Position numbers and translations under genes: made by a program. The notes under the pieces were generated by a model that saw only the letters and a program-made list of their open reading frames with translations, ran no database searches and was not told where the DNA came from. Below are positions 6,200 through 12,838 of a stretch of 46,781 nucleotides of DNA, one piece after another. The stretch lies in the IMG/VR virus record IMGVR_UViG_3300030085_000843, positions 5,799 to 52,579 of that record; one strand, given 5' to 3'. Positions within the stretch are counted from its first letter, which is position 1. Each line of letters begins with the position of its first letter. The DNA comes from a virus.

Positions 6200-6452
6200 C
6201 GATGCATCTGTAGACTCTTACAAGAAACTACATGATGATAATACGATTTCACTTAGACAAACACAGGTTTTGATTGCAATCAAAAAACTTGGTAAAGCTA
6301 CAAATAGAATGATTGCAAAACAATTAGATTGGGACATTAATAGAGTCACAGGTAGAGTAACAGAACTAAGAGATAAAGGTTTAGTTATGTATGCTGGTGT
6401 ATTTTTTGATGCACAAACAAATAGAACAGTGAATTTATGGACATGCAAGTAA
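6174..6452 (+). CDS. winged-helix DNA-binding protein (MarR-like)
   Basis: Residues about 25-92 fit a winged helix-turn-helix: a helix (LRQTQVLIAIKKLG), a second pair TNRMIAKQLDWDINRVTGRVTELRDKG with the recognition helix, then a beta wing (LVMYAGVFFDAQTNRTVNLW). This is the MarR-like arrangement. Three in-frame ATGs exist (6174, 6180, 6189); the last gives the smallest overlap with the upstream gene. A transcription regulator or DNA-binding accessory of the helicase gene next to it (overlap 16 bases) are both possible. Confidence 0.65.
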   Translation: MTMKHMKINDASVDSYKKLHDDNTISLRQTQVLIAIKKLGKATNRMIAKQLDWDINRVTGRVTELRDKGLVMYAGVFFDAQTNRTVNLWTCK

Positions 6453-7618
6453 GTAAAGTAAATGAAATCAAAGATAAAGAACAAAAGAAAGCTCTTAACA
6501 AGTGGGCTAAGCAAGGTTTTATTGGTAGTATCATTGCTGGGACTGGCTTTGGTAAGTCTCGTTGCGGGGTTATTGCTGTTAGTAAAATTCTTGATAGTGT
6601 AGATGGTAAGGCTTTAGTTATAGTTCCTACAACACAGTTACAAGAACAGTTTAAAGAAGAGTTTATTAAGTGGGGTTACGAAGCTGTACTAGATAATGTA
6701 GAAGTACTATGTTATCAGAGTGCATATAAACTTAAAGACAATCACTATGCTATAGTAGTATGTGATGAAATACATCTTGGTTTATCACCAGAGTATCGTA
6801 AGTTCTTTGAAAATAATACTTATGATAAACTATTGTGTATGACTGCTACATTGCCAGAAGATTTTGAGTATAGATTATTACTTGAAAAGATGGCACCTAT
6901 AGCATATAAAATTACACTAGATAAATGTGTTAGTTTGGGACTTGTATCTCCTTATGAGATTATATGTATGCCTGTCGAGCTGACTACAGAAGAACACGCA
7001 GATTATAAGAAGGCTAATAATACATTTATATATGCTAAGTATATACTTGGACAGTTTGATGCGTTTGATCAAGCTAAATATATTATGGGACCTGGTAAAA
7101 ATACTGCTAGTCAGAAAGAAAAAGCTGCAGCTGCACAGTTTTACAGATCTATTAGACAACGTAAGACTGTAGTAGATCATGCATCTAATAAGATGGCTGA
7201 GTTACAGAAAATTGTAATTGATAATATTGGAGAAAAGATACTAGTATTTGGTGGCAGTAATGAGTTTACTAATAAACTTGCTGATGCTACTGAAACATTC
7301 TCTACTGTATACCATAGTGGTAAAACAAAGAAACAAAGAGAAAAAGCATTAGAAGATTTTAGATCAGGTGACAAGCCTGTGCTATGTTCTACTAAAGCTT
7401 TGAATCAAGGTTTTGATGTTGCTGATGCAACTATGGCTGTTATATGTGGATTAACTAGTAAAGCTTTGACTATGATACAACGTGTGGGTAGAATTATACG
7501 ATTCCAAGAAGATAAAATTGGTAAGATAATTATACTGTATGTTGCTGGTAGTCAAGAAGAAAAGTGGTTAAAAAGTAGTGTAAAAACATTGAAAAATGTT
7601 ACCTGGTTACCTTTGTAG
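6437..7618 (+). CDS. superfamily 2 DNA helicase (UvsW/RadD type)
   Basis: ATP-dependent DNA translocase with two RecA-like domains. Motif I is AGTGFGKS (34-41), Ia VPTTQLQEQF (about 63-72), motif II DEIH (110-113), motif III TATLP (136-140), and near the C-terminus motif V (NQGFDVADA) and motif VI (QRVGRIIR). The 393-residue length fits a minimal two-domain SF2 enzyme. Phage enzymes of this type (T4 UvsW) unwind recombination intermediates and R-loops and help switch from origin- to recombination-dependent replication; that role is inferred by family. The promoter of the next operon begins at its stop codon. Confidence 0.9.
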   Translation: MDMQVSKVNEIKDKEQKKALNKWAKQGFIGSIIAGTGFGKSRCGVIAVSKILDSVDGKALVIVPTTQLQEQFKEEFIKWGYEAVLDNVEVLCYQSAYKLKDNHYAIVVCDEIHLGLSPEYRKFFENNTYDKLLCMTATLPEDFEYRLLLEKMAPIAYKITLDKCVSLGLVSPYEIICMPVELTTEEHADYKKANNTFIYAKYILGQFDAFDQAKYIMGPGKNTASQKEKAAAAQFYRSIRQRKTVVDHASNKMAELQKIVIDNIGEKILVFGGSNEFTNKLADATETFSTVYHSGKTKKQREKALEDFRSGDKPVLCSTKALNQGFDVADATMAVICGLTSKALTMIQRVGRIIRFQEDKIGKIIILYVAGSQEEKWLKSSVKTLKNVTWLPL

Positions 7619-7642
7619 TCAGGTACATTTTTCGTAAATTTG
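7612..7642 (+). promoter_or_regulatory. Bacteroidetes-type promoter, leaderless
   Basis: TTTG (7612-7615), 19 bases, then TAAATTTG (7635-7642): an exact fit to the Bacteroidetes -33/-7 consensus and spacing. The ATG of the next gene is at 7650, eight bases after the -7 box, so the 5' UTR would be a few bases at most. The 18 bases TAAATTTGnnAGCTTATG recur at 11027-11044 before the primase gene. Confidence 0.65.
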
Positions 7643-7649
7643 AAAGCTT

Positions 7650-8198
7650 ATGCAAATAGAAATTGACGTACAATTATTGATAGATTATGGTATTAGTGCT
7701 GATGATTATTTAGCGTTATATACTATTTATAGAAAGGGATTTAAGACCCTAGATAGTTTGTGTATCTCACCTAATTGGGAAGATTTACAAGATAAAGGAT
7801 TTGTTAAATTAGGTAACACACCAAAAGAACATGTGGTTAGACAGAAGTTTATAGATTTATTTTCTACTGACTTTGATCAAATGTTTAACTCTTTGTTACT
7901 AGCATATCCTATGAAAGTTAGAACTAAAAATGGAACGAACAGAATATTAAGAGCACACGACCCAAATTCAAAAGCAAATAGAAAAGCAAAAGAAAGATAC
8001 AGACGCATTGTTGGTAACAAAAAACATATACACGACAGAATATTAAAACTATTAGATGTACAATTGAAAGAAGAAAGATTCAATCTAGAGTACATGCAAA
8101 GCCTAGAAGTGTGGCTCAATAACCATACATGGGAAAAATACCAAAATATAGAAAATGCAGGAGAACAAACCGAAAACAGAATTACCAGAAAGCTATGA
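7650..8198 (+). CDS. hypothetical 182-aa protein of helicase operon
   Basis: Not recognised. The N-terminal half (residues 1-75) is helical and includes YGISADDYLALYTIYRKG and a region reminiscent of a winged-helix/replication-initiation fold (WEDLQDKGFVKLG). The C-terminal half is very basic (NRKAKERYRRIVGNKKHIHDR), suggesting DNA binding. It is the first gene after a good promoter and overlaps the DnaB-type helicase gene by 44 bases. A helicase loader or replication accessory would fit the position, but no motif proves it. Confidence 0.65.
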   Translation: MQIEIDVQLLIDYGISADDYLALYTIYRKGFKTLDSLCISPNWEDLQDKGFVKLGNTPKEHVVRQKFIDLFSTDFDQMFNSLLLAYPMKVRTKNGTNRILRAHDPNSKANRKAKERYRRIVGNKKHIHDRILKLLDVQLKEERFNLEYMQSLEVWLNNHTWEKYQNIENAGEQTENRITRKL

Positions 8199-9108
8199 TG
8201 TATTTAAAACCAGAGGATTTCAAAGAATAGATAAAGCAGTTGGTCAATCAATTGCAATTGTAAAAGATGCTAAGTTAGGTAAACGTGATGTACTACCTAC
8301 ATCTTGGAAACGTCTGAATAGAAATTTATTAGGTGGTTTACAAAAAGCTAAGATGTATGTTATTGCAGGTCGTCCCGGTGTGGGTAAATCAGCATTTAGC
8401 AACCAGCTTATCTTTGATGTATTAGATACAAATAGAGGTAAAAAACTCAAAGTTCTTTATTGGACATTTGAGATGCCCGGTTACCAACAGGTAATGCGGT
8501 CCGCGTCAAAAGACGTAAAGAAACAAATGGGTGATCTACTATCTGTAGACAATCCTTTGTCAGATATAGATTTTAGAACATATGCATCTAAGGTGCAGAA
8601 GTATAAAGATTATCCTATATATTTCAACAATGTTCCTAGATCTATGGAATACATAATGAATACTAACGAAGAGTTATTTCAACAACATCCAGAATATACA
8701 GTCATAAACATATTTGACCATTCACGGCTCATTAGGGGATCAGAAGATACCGAGCTCAAAAGACTAAATACCATCTCAAAAGGTTGTATGTGGATGCAAT
8801 CAAAACTTGGAGTAGTAAACATTTTATTATCACAGCTTAATCGTAACATAGAACAAGAGCATCGTGCAAAGAATCAGTATCAACCATTACTAACAGATTT
8901 ATTTGGTGGTGACAGTATTGGTCAAGATGCACATGTAGTTATGATTCTTAATCGTCCGTATGATTTGTATAATATTACAGATACATACTGTGGTGAGAAT
9001 CCAGAAGGATTACTTGCCTGTCACATCGAGAAGAATCGTGATGGCTTGCTTGGTATGATAGGCTATGAAGCAGACATGAGTACATTTAATATTAAAGAAA
9101 GAAACTAA
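8155..9108 (+). CDS. DnaB-type replicative DNA helicase
   Basis: RecA-fold hexameric helicase domain. Walker A is AGRPGVGKS (71-79), the catalytic-glutamate region FEMP contains E106, Walker B ends at D188 in NIFDHSRL, motif H3-like LSQLNR lies at 225-230 and the DNA-binding loop LFGGDSIGQDAH at 249-260. The usual DnaB N-terminal domain and linker are missing; only about 50 residues precede the ATPase core, so it is a stand-alone C-terminal domain like several phage helicases. It overlaps the preceding gene by 44 bases and the next gene begins 2 bases after its stop. It would unwind the fork with the primase at 11042 as partner. Confidence 0.9.
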   Translation: MQENKPKTELPESYDVFKTRGFQRIDKAVGQSIAIVKDAKLGKRDVLPTSWKRLNRNLLGGLQKAKMYVIAGRPGVGKSAFSNQLIFDVLDTNRGKKLKVLYWTFEMPGYQQVMRSASKDVKKQMGDLLSVDNPLSDIDFRTYASKVQKYKDYPIYFNNVPRSMEYIMNTNEELFQQHPEYTVINIFDHSRLIRGSEDTELKRLNTISKGCMWMQSKLGVVNILLSQLNRNIEQEHRAKNQYQPLLTDLFGGDSIGQDAHVVMILNRPYDLYNITDTYCGENPEGLLACHIEKNRDGLLGMIGYEADMSTFNIKERN

Positions 9109-9110
9109 TT

Positions 9111-9806
9111 ATGGAATTACCAAAAACAGTGGTAAAGGCGAGCCGTAAGTCGCCTAAGAATATGATTATTTATGGTTCACCTAAGATAGGTAAAACCACA
9201 GCATTATCAAAACTAAAAAATTGTTTGATTATTGACTTAGAAGCAGGTTCAGATATGGTTGATGCACTTAAGATTAAAGTGAACAGTCTAAAAGAACTTG
9301 GAGAAGTTGGTAAACAAATTATTAAAGAAGGTAAACCTTACAAATACATTGCTATCGATACTATTACAAAGTTGGAAGAGTGGTGTGAAGACGAAGGTAA
9401 AAAAATCTACATGCAAACTCCTATGGGTAAAAACTTTGAACAAAAGAATCCTGGTGCATCAGTACTATCACTGCCAAACGGCGCTGGCTATTTATATTTA
9501 CGTATAGCCTACAAGAAATGGATAGAAAGACTGAACAAGCTAGCGGATCATGTTATCTTAGTTGGTCACCTAAAAGATAAGATGCTAGAAAAGAAAGGTA
9601 AAGAGGTAGCAGTAAAAGATCTTGACCTTACTGGTAAGATTAAATCTATATCTTGTACTAATGCAGACGCTATTGGTTATATATACAGAGAAGAAGATAA
9701 GACTATGGTCTCTTTTGATACTGTAGATCTAGCAGCTGGTACTAGATGTAAACACTTACAAGGTAAGACCATGCCTTTACAATGGTCAGAAATATTTATA
9801 GATTAA
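9111..9806 (+). CDS. RecA-like ATPase, Sak4/AAA_24 family
   Basis: Walker A is GSPKIGKTT (22-30) and Walker B YIAIDT ends at D83. The later segment LADHVILVGHLKDK is the sensor-like strand seen in AAA_24/Sak4-type phage proteins. These are RecA-related single-strand annealing or recombination ATPases that work with a phage single-strand-binding protein, and a likely SSB is encoded two genes downstream. Length (231 aa) is usual for the family. ATG follows the helicase stop by 2 bases with little leader, suggesting coupling. Confidence 0.8.
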   Translation: MELPKTVVKASRKSPKNMIIYGSPKIGKTTALSKLKNCLIIDLEAGSDMVDALKIKVNSLKELGEVGKQIIKEGKPYKYIAIDTITKLEEWCEDEGKKIYMQTPMGKNFEQKNPGASVLSLPNGAGYLYLRIAYKKWIERLNKLADHVILVGHLKDKMLEKKGKEVAVKDLDLTGKIKSISCTNADAIGYIYREEDKTMVSFDTVDLAAGTRCKHLQGKTMPLQWSEIFID

Positions 9807-9826
9807 CTAATTAAACAAATTAAAAA

Positions 9827-10189
9827 ATGATTGAAGCAAGAGTGCCTGGTGAGGTAGATAATACACAAGACAGTGGTATCACACCAAAACAAATTAGTAC
9901 TACTCAGATCTTAGAAGATCTAGAAAATGGTATTGACAGAAAAGGTATACAAGAAAAGTATAACTTGGAAACTTGGATGGTTGCTGAAATTTTCAAGCAC
10001 CCTAAACTAAAAGGTAAGAAAGCTAAGAAAGTTAGAAAGTTACCATTTGAGTTTATAGATGATACAGAAACTGTAGATCCTAATCAAACTAGTATTCCTG
10101 TAGAAACAGAATATAAAACTACAGAAGTTACTGGTGATGATCATATGGTAGATAGTTTTGATGGGGATGATGATGATTTTGAATATTAA
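9827..10189 (+). CDS. 120-aa protein with HTH-like core and acidic tail
   Basis: Residues about 25-58 (QILEDLENGIDRKGIQEKYN...) look like a helix-turn-helix. A basic patch KGKKAKKVRK (62-71) follows, then a highly acidic C-terminal tail ending in DDDDFEY. The basic core plus acidic aromatic-ended tail suggests a nucleic-acid-associated protein. Its position between the Sak4-like ATPase and the SSB-like protein suggests a recombination or replication accessory. No family is recognised. Confidence 0.55.
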   Translation: MIEARVPGEVDNTQDSGITPKQISTTQILEDLENGIDRKGIQEKYNLETWMVAEIFKHPKLKGKKAKKVRKLPFEFIDDTETVDPNQTSIPVETEYKTTEVTGDDHMVDSFDGDDDDFEY

Positions 10190-10208
10190 TACTAAAAAAT
10201 AATAAATA

Positions 10209-10961
10209 ATGGCAATTAAAATTAATGAAAGTACGAAAGAAGTTGCAGGCGGTGGAGTAAAATTATACTCTGGTCTTGCAAACTTTAAGGTTATTGCAGT
10301 TAACCCAACAATGAATGAACTGCACGAACTAGGTATTATGGTAAAAAGTGAGCCTAATTATTTTGTTGAGTTTAACAATACAGAATATTTTAAGGTAACA
10401 TTTTGGATTAAGAACGACGATCTTACTACTAGATTTGAGATCTTAATGAATAATCAGCCTAGAATGTCACAAAATGGAAAGTATCAATGGATTAACAACA
10501 TAGGTCAGTCTACATGGGCTGATGAAAATGGTCCTGACTATGAGTGGTGGAAATCAGAAGGTCAAAGACATGCTGTAACAGGCGAAGATACTTTGATTGA
10601 CTTTTGTAAAGCTTGGGCTAATGTTGCTAATGGTGACGATGTATACCTAGAAACTATTAAAGCTATTGCGACTGGTGATGTAGCAGAAATTAAGAAACTA
10701 GTTAGTGTTCTTTCTCAGAATGAGGTAAGATTACTAATTGGTGTTAAGGATGGCAAGTACCAGTCTGTGTATACTAAAGTATTTGGTAGAATAAAACCAC
10801 AACGTGACGATTTATTTGCTAAGAAACTTAATGATGACTATGGTGCATTCAACGCAGAGTTTGATACAGACTTGGGTTGGGGTGTATTTAGTCCAGAGCT
10901 TTCTGTAGTTAAGCCTGATGCTGATACAGATACAGTTTCTGAAGATGATGATTGGGTGTAA
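10209..10961 (+). CDS. probable single-stranded DNA-binding protein
   Basis: The 250-residue protein has a beta-rich, aromatic-rich body (for example YFVEFNNTEYFKVTFWI and YEWW) and a C-terminal acidic tail ending SEDDDWV. That layout is shared by functional SSBs (E. coli SSB, T7 gp2.5, T4 gp32), whose acidic aromatic tails recruit partner enzymes. It lies directly after the RecA-like ATPase and ahead of the primase, where a phage SSB is expected. No OB-fold signature can be proven by eye. Its strong terminator (10994-11023) suggests a highly expressed last gene. Alternative: a recombination mediator. Confidence 0.6.
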   Translation: MAIKINESTKEVAGGGVKLYSGLANFKVIAVNPTMNELHELGIMVKSEPNYFVEFNNTEYFKVTFWIKNDDLTTRFEILMNNQPRMSQNGKYQWINNIGQSTWADENGPDYEWWKSEGQRHAVTGEDTLIDFCKAWANVANGDDVYLETIKAIATGDVAEIKKLVSVLSQNEVRLLIGVKDGKYQSVYTKVFGRIKPQRDDLFAKKLNDDYGAFNAEFDTDLGWGVFSPELSVVKPDADTDTVSEDDDWV

Positions 10962-10993
10962 CCTGATTGTTATATGGCCATCATAGTTTTATT

Positions 10994-11023
10994 AATGGGG
11001 AGTGTAAAAGCTCCCCATTTTTT
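10994..11023 (+). terminator. strong Rho-independent terminator
   Basis: AATGGGGAG (10994-11002) pairs perfectly with CTCCCCATT (11011-11019) around TGTAAAAG, followed by a T-run through 11023. It ends the helicase-SSB operon immediately before the primase promoter. Confidence 0.85.
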
Positions 11024-11026
11024 ATT

Positions 11027-11034
11027 TAAATTTG
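11027..11034 (+). promoter_or_regulatory. Bacteroidetes-type -7 box TAAATTTG, leaderless
   Basis: TAAATTTG followed by CGAGCTT and the primase ATG at 11042. The same eight-base spacing and AGCTTATG ending occur at 7635-7652. The 19-base-upstream position is GTAA inside the terminator, so the -33 box is poor or absent. Confidence 0.55.
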
Positions 11035-11041
11035 CGAGCTT

Positions 11042-12040
11042 ATGTCAATACAAATTAGAAACAGCAACGATCATTTGCATACAGACTTGATACTACAAAA
11101 AATTAAAGACTATGATATTTTTAAATACTACTGTCCTAATTTTAAAGAACTAGGTATTAAGTTTTGCAGTGATTTGCGTAAAGATAGTAGACCGTCTGTG
11201 TCTATTGTACGATGGAAGAATGGTTTATTGTATAAAGATTTTGGTTATCCAGATCATACATTTAATTGTTTTTCTTATGTACAGGCAAAGTTTAATTGTG
11301 ATTTTTATTCAGCTTTGAGGATTATTGATTGTGATTTTAGACTTAATCTAGGATCAAAGAATAATAATTCTGTTAAATTTTCTATGGGATACAGAGCACA
11401 TGTGTTCAATAAACGTATAGAAAATAAGAAAGTTACTATAATTAAGAAGAGATCTAGGCCGTGGCAAAAGAAAGATGCAAAATTTTGGTCAAAATATTTG
11501 ATTAGTAAAAAAACTTTGATTAAGTTTGCAGTTACGCCTATCTCTCACTACTGGATAAACAGTAATAGATTCAGTTGTGATCTCAGTTATGCTTATAAGA
11601 TAGGAAGGAAATATAAAATATATTCGCCTTATGACAAACAAAAATGGATTAGCAACACAAATAAAAAACAAATTCAAGGATATGATCAGTTACCTAAGAA
11701 AGGGAATCTCTGTATTATTGCATCTAGTCTCAAAGACGTTATGTGTCTCTTCGAGATGGGTATCGCCTCTGTCGCCATGCAATCAGAAATGCAGTTGCCA
11801 AGCAGGCAAATAATAGAAGAACTTAAAAATCGTTTTGAGAAAGTAGTAATATTTTATGATAATGACTTTACTAACCCTAATAATCCTGGCCAAGCTATGG
11901 CTAGTAAGATATGTAAAGAGTATTATCCTATGAAAAATATTATCATACCTGATCAATACAAAATAAAGGATTTGTCAGACTATGTTGCTCATTTTCAGTC
12001 ATTTGAAGGATTAAAAACATTGATAGACTTACAGTTATAG
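11042..12040 (+). CDS. DnaG-like DNA primase with Toprim domain
   Basis: Makes RNA primers for the phage fork. Residues 24-82 match a CHC2-like N-terminal domain in layout (SDLRKDSRPSVSIVRW...LYKDFG...NCFSYV) but most zinc-binding Cys are absent. The Toprim domain lies at about 222-315, with the first acidic motif position reading ASSLKD (227-232) and the metal-binding YDND at 272-275. A usual Toprim has a Glu where this has Ser-Ser-Leu, so catalysis may use a variant arrangement; Bacteroidetes-type phage primases may share this. Transcribed from its own promoter; its TAG stop overlaps the GTG start of the nuclease gene. Confidence 0.8.
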   Translation: MSIQIRNSNDHLHTDLILQKIKDYDIFKYYCPNFKELGIKFCSDLRKDSRPSVSIVRWKNGLLYKDFGYPDHTFNCFSYVQAKFNCDFYSALRIIDCDFRLNLGSKNNNSVKFSMGYRAHVFNKRIENKKVTIIKKRSRPWQKKDAKFWSKYLISKKTLIKFAVTPISHYWINSNRFSCDLSYAYKIGRKYKIYSPYDKQKWISNTNKKQIQGYDQLPKKGNLCIIASSLKDVMCLFEMGIASVAMQSEMQLPSRQIIEELKNRFEKVVIFYDNDFTNPNNPGQAMASKICKEYYPMKNIIIPDQYKIKDLSDYVAHFQSFEGLKTLIDLQL

Positions 12041-12483
12041 TGAAAAGATATAAACGAAAACCAAAAAATAAGAAAGTAAGAAATGCTACTAGCAAAACAT
12101 ACAAAGGAATAAAGTTCAGGTCAAAGCTTGAACTTTTTACGTATAAGAAGCTAGAAGAAGCAAACATTAAATCTCAGTATGAAGAGAATAGATATGTTTT
12201 GCAAAAAGGTTTTCATTATACTGCAGATTGCTACGAACCACACAAAACAAAAGGCTATACTAATAATACATATAAAGTTAGAGATATTACATATACTCCT
12301 GACTTTGTAGATCCTAATGGTAAATGGATTATTGAAGTTAAAGGTTTTGCTAATGATGTTTTTCCTATAAAATGGAAACTATTTAAAAACTATCTACTTG
12401 AACTGGACAATCCTCCAGTACTATACCTGCCTAAAAATCAAGGACAGGTTTTACAAACAATAGAATTAATTAAACACTTATAA
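12040..12483 (+). CDS. PD-(D/E)XK nuclease, DUF1064-like
   Basis: Small phage endonuclease. The core reads E31 in FRSKLE, then PDF with D88, then IIEVKG with E99 and K101, a complete PD-(D/E)XK active site, followed by a helix (PIKWKLFKNYLL). The N-terminus is very basic (KRYKRKPKNKK), fitting DNA binding. Such proteins (DUF1064, relatives of T7 endonuclease I-like resolvases) cut branched or recombination DNA. The start is GTG at 12040 sharing one base with the primase stop (TAGTG); no ATG is available before the conserved region, and the coupling supports it. Confidence 0.8.
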   Translation: MKRYKRKPKNKKVRNATSKTYKGIKFRSKLELFTYKKLEEANIKSQYEENRYVLQKGFHYTADCYEPHKTKGYTNNTYKVRDITYTPDFVDPNGKWIIEVKGFANDVFPIKWKLFKNYLLELDNPPVLYLPKNQGQVLQTIELIKHL

Positions 12484-12487
12484 TATT

Positions 12488-12838
12488 ATGGAATATTCAG
12501 AAGATTTGGTGATCCAATTGGATGGCCTAGGGATTGATATGTCTAAAGGTCCCGAAATAACTAAGCAAAAAATTACAGGTTTATATGAACAAACTAGAGA
12601 AAATTGTTTTGGTTACATAGAAAAACTAGAATTTTTTAATAAAGAGTTTGAACCCGTATACGGTATTGGATTTTTTATTCTTGTGCGTAATGTATATCAT
12701 AAATTTATGCTTGAGTATGCTACACATGTAGAACAACAAAACATAAAAGCTTTGTGGAATGATTACACAGACACGGATATGACTGTACAAGATGCAGCTA
12801 GAGCTATTAACTATAAAAGAAAAAACAATGAGTATTAA
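12488..12838 (+). CDS. hypothetical 116-aa protein
   Basis: Not recognised. It is acidic at the N-terminus, with an aromatic central helix (FGYIEKLEFFNKEFEPVYGIGFFILVRNVYHKF) and a C-terminal helix. No signal peptide or convincing transmembrane helix. It begins 4 bases after the nuclease stop and overlaps the rIIA-like gene by 11 bases, so it belongs to the primase operon. Confidence 0.6.
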   Translation: MEYSEDLVIQLDGLGIDMSKGPEITKQKITGLYEQTRENCFGYIEKLEFFNKEFEPVYGIGFFILVRNVYHKFMLEYATHVEQQNIKALWNDYTDTDMTVQDAARAINYKRKNNEY

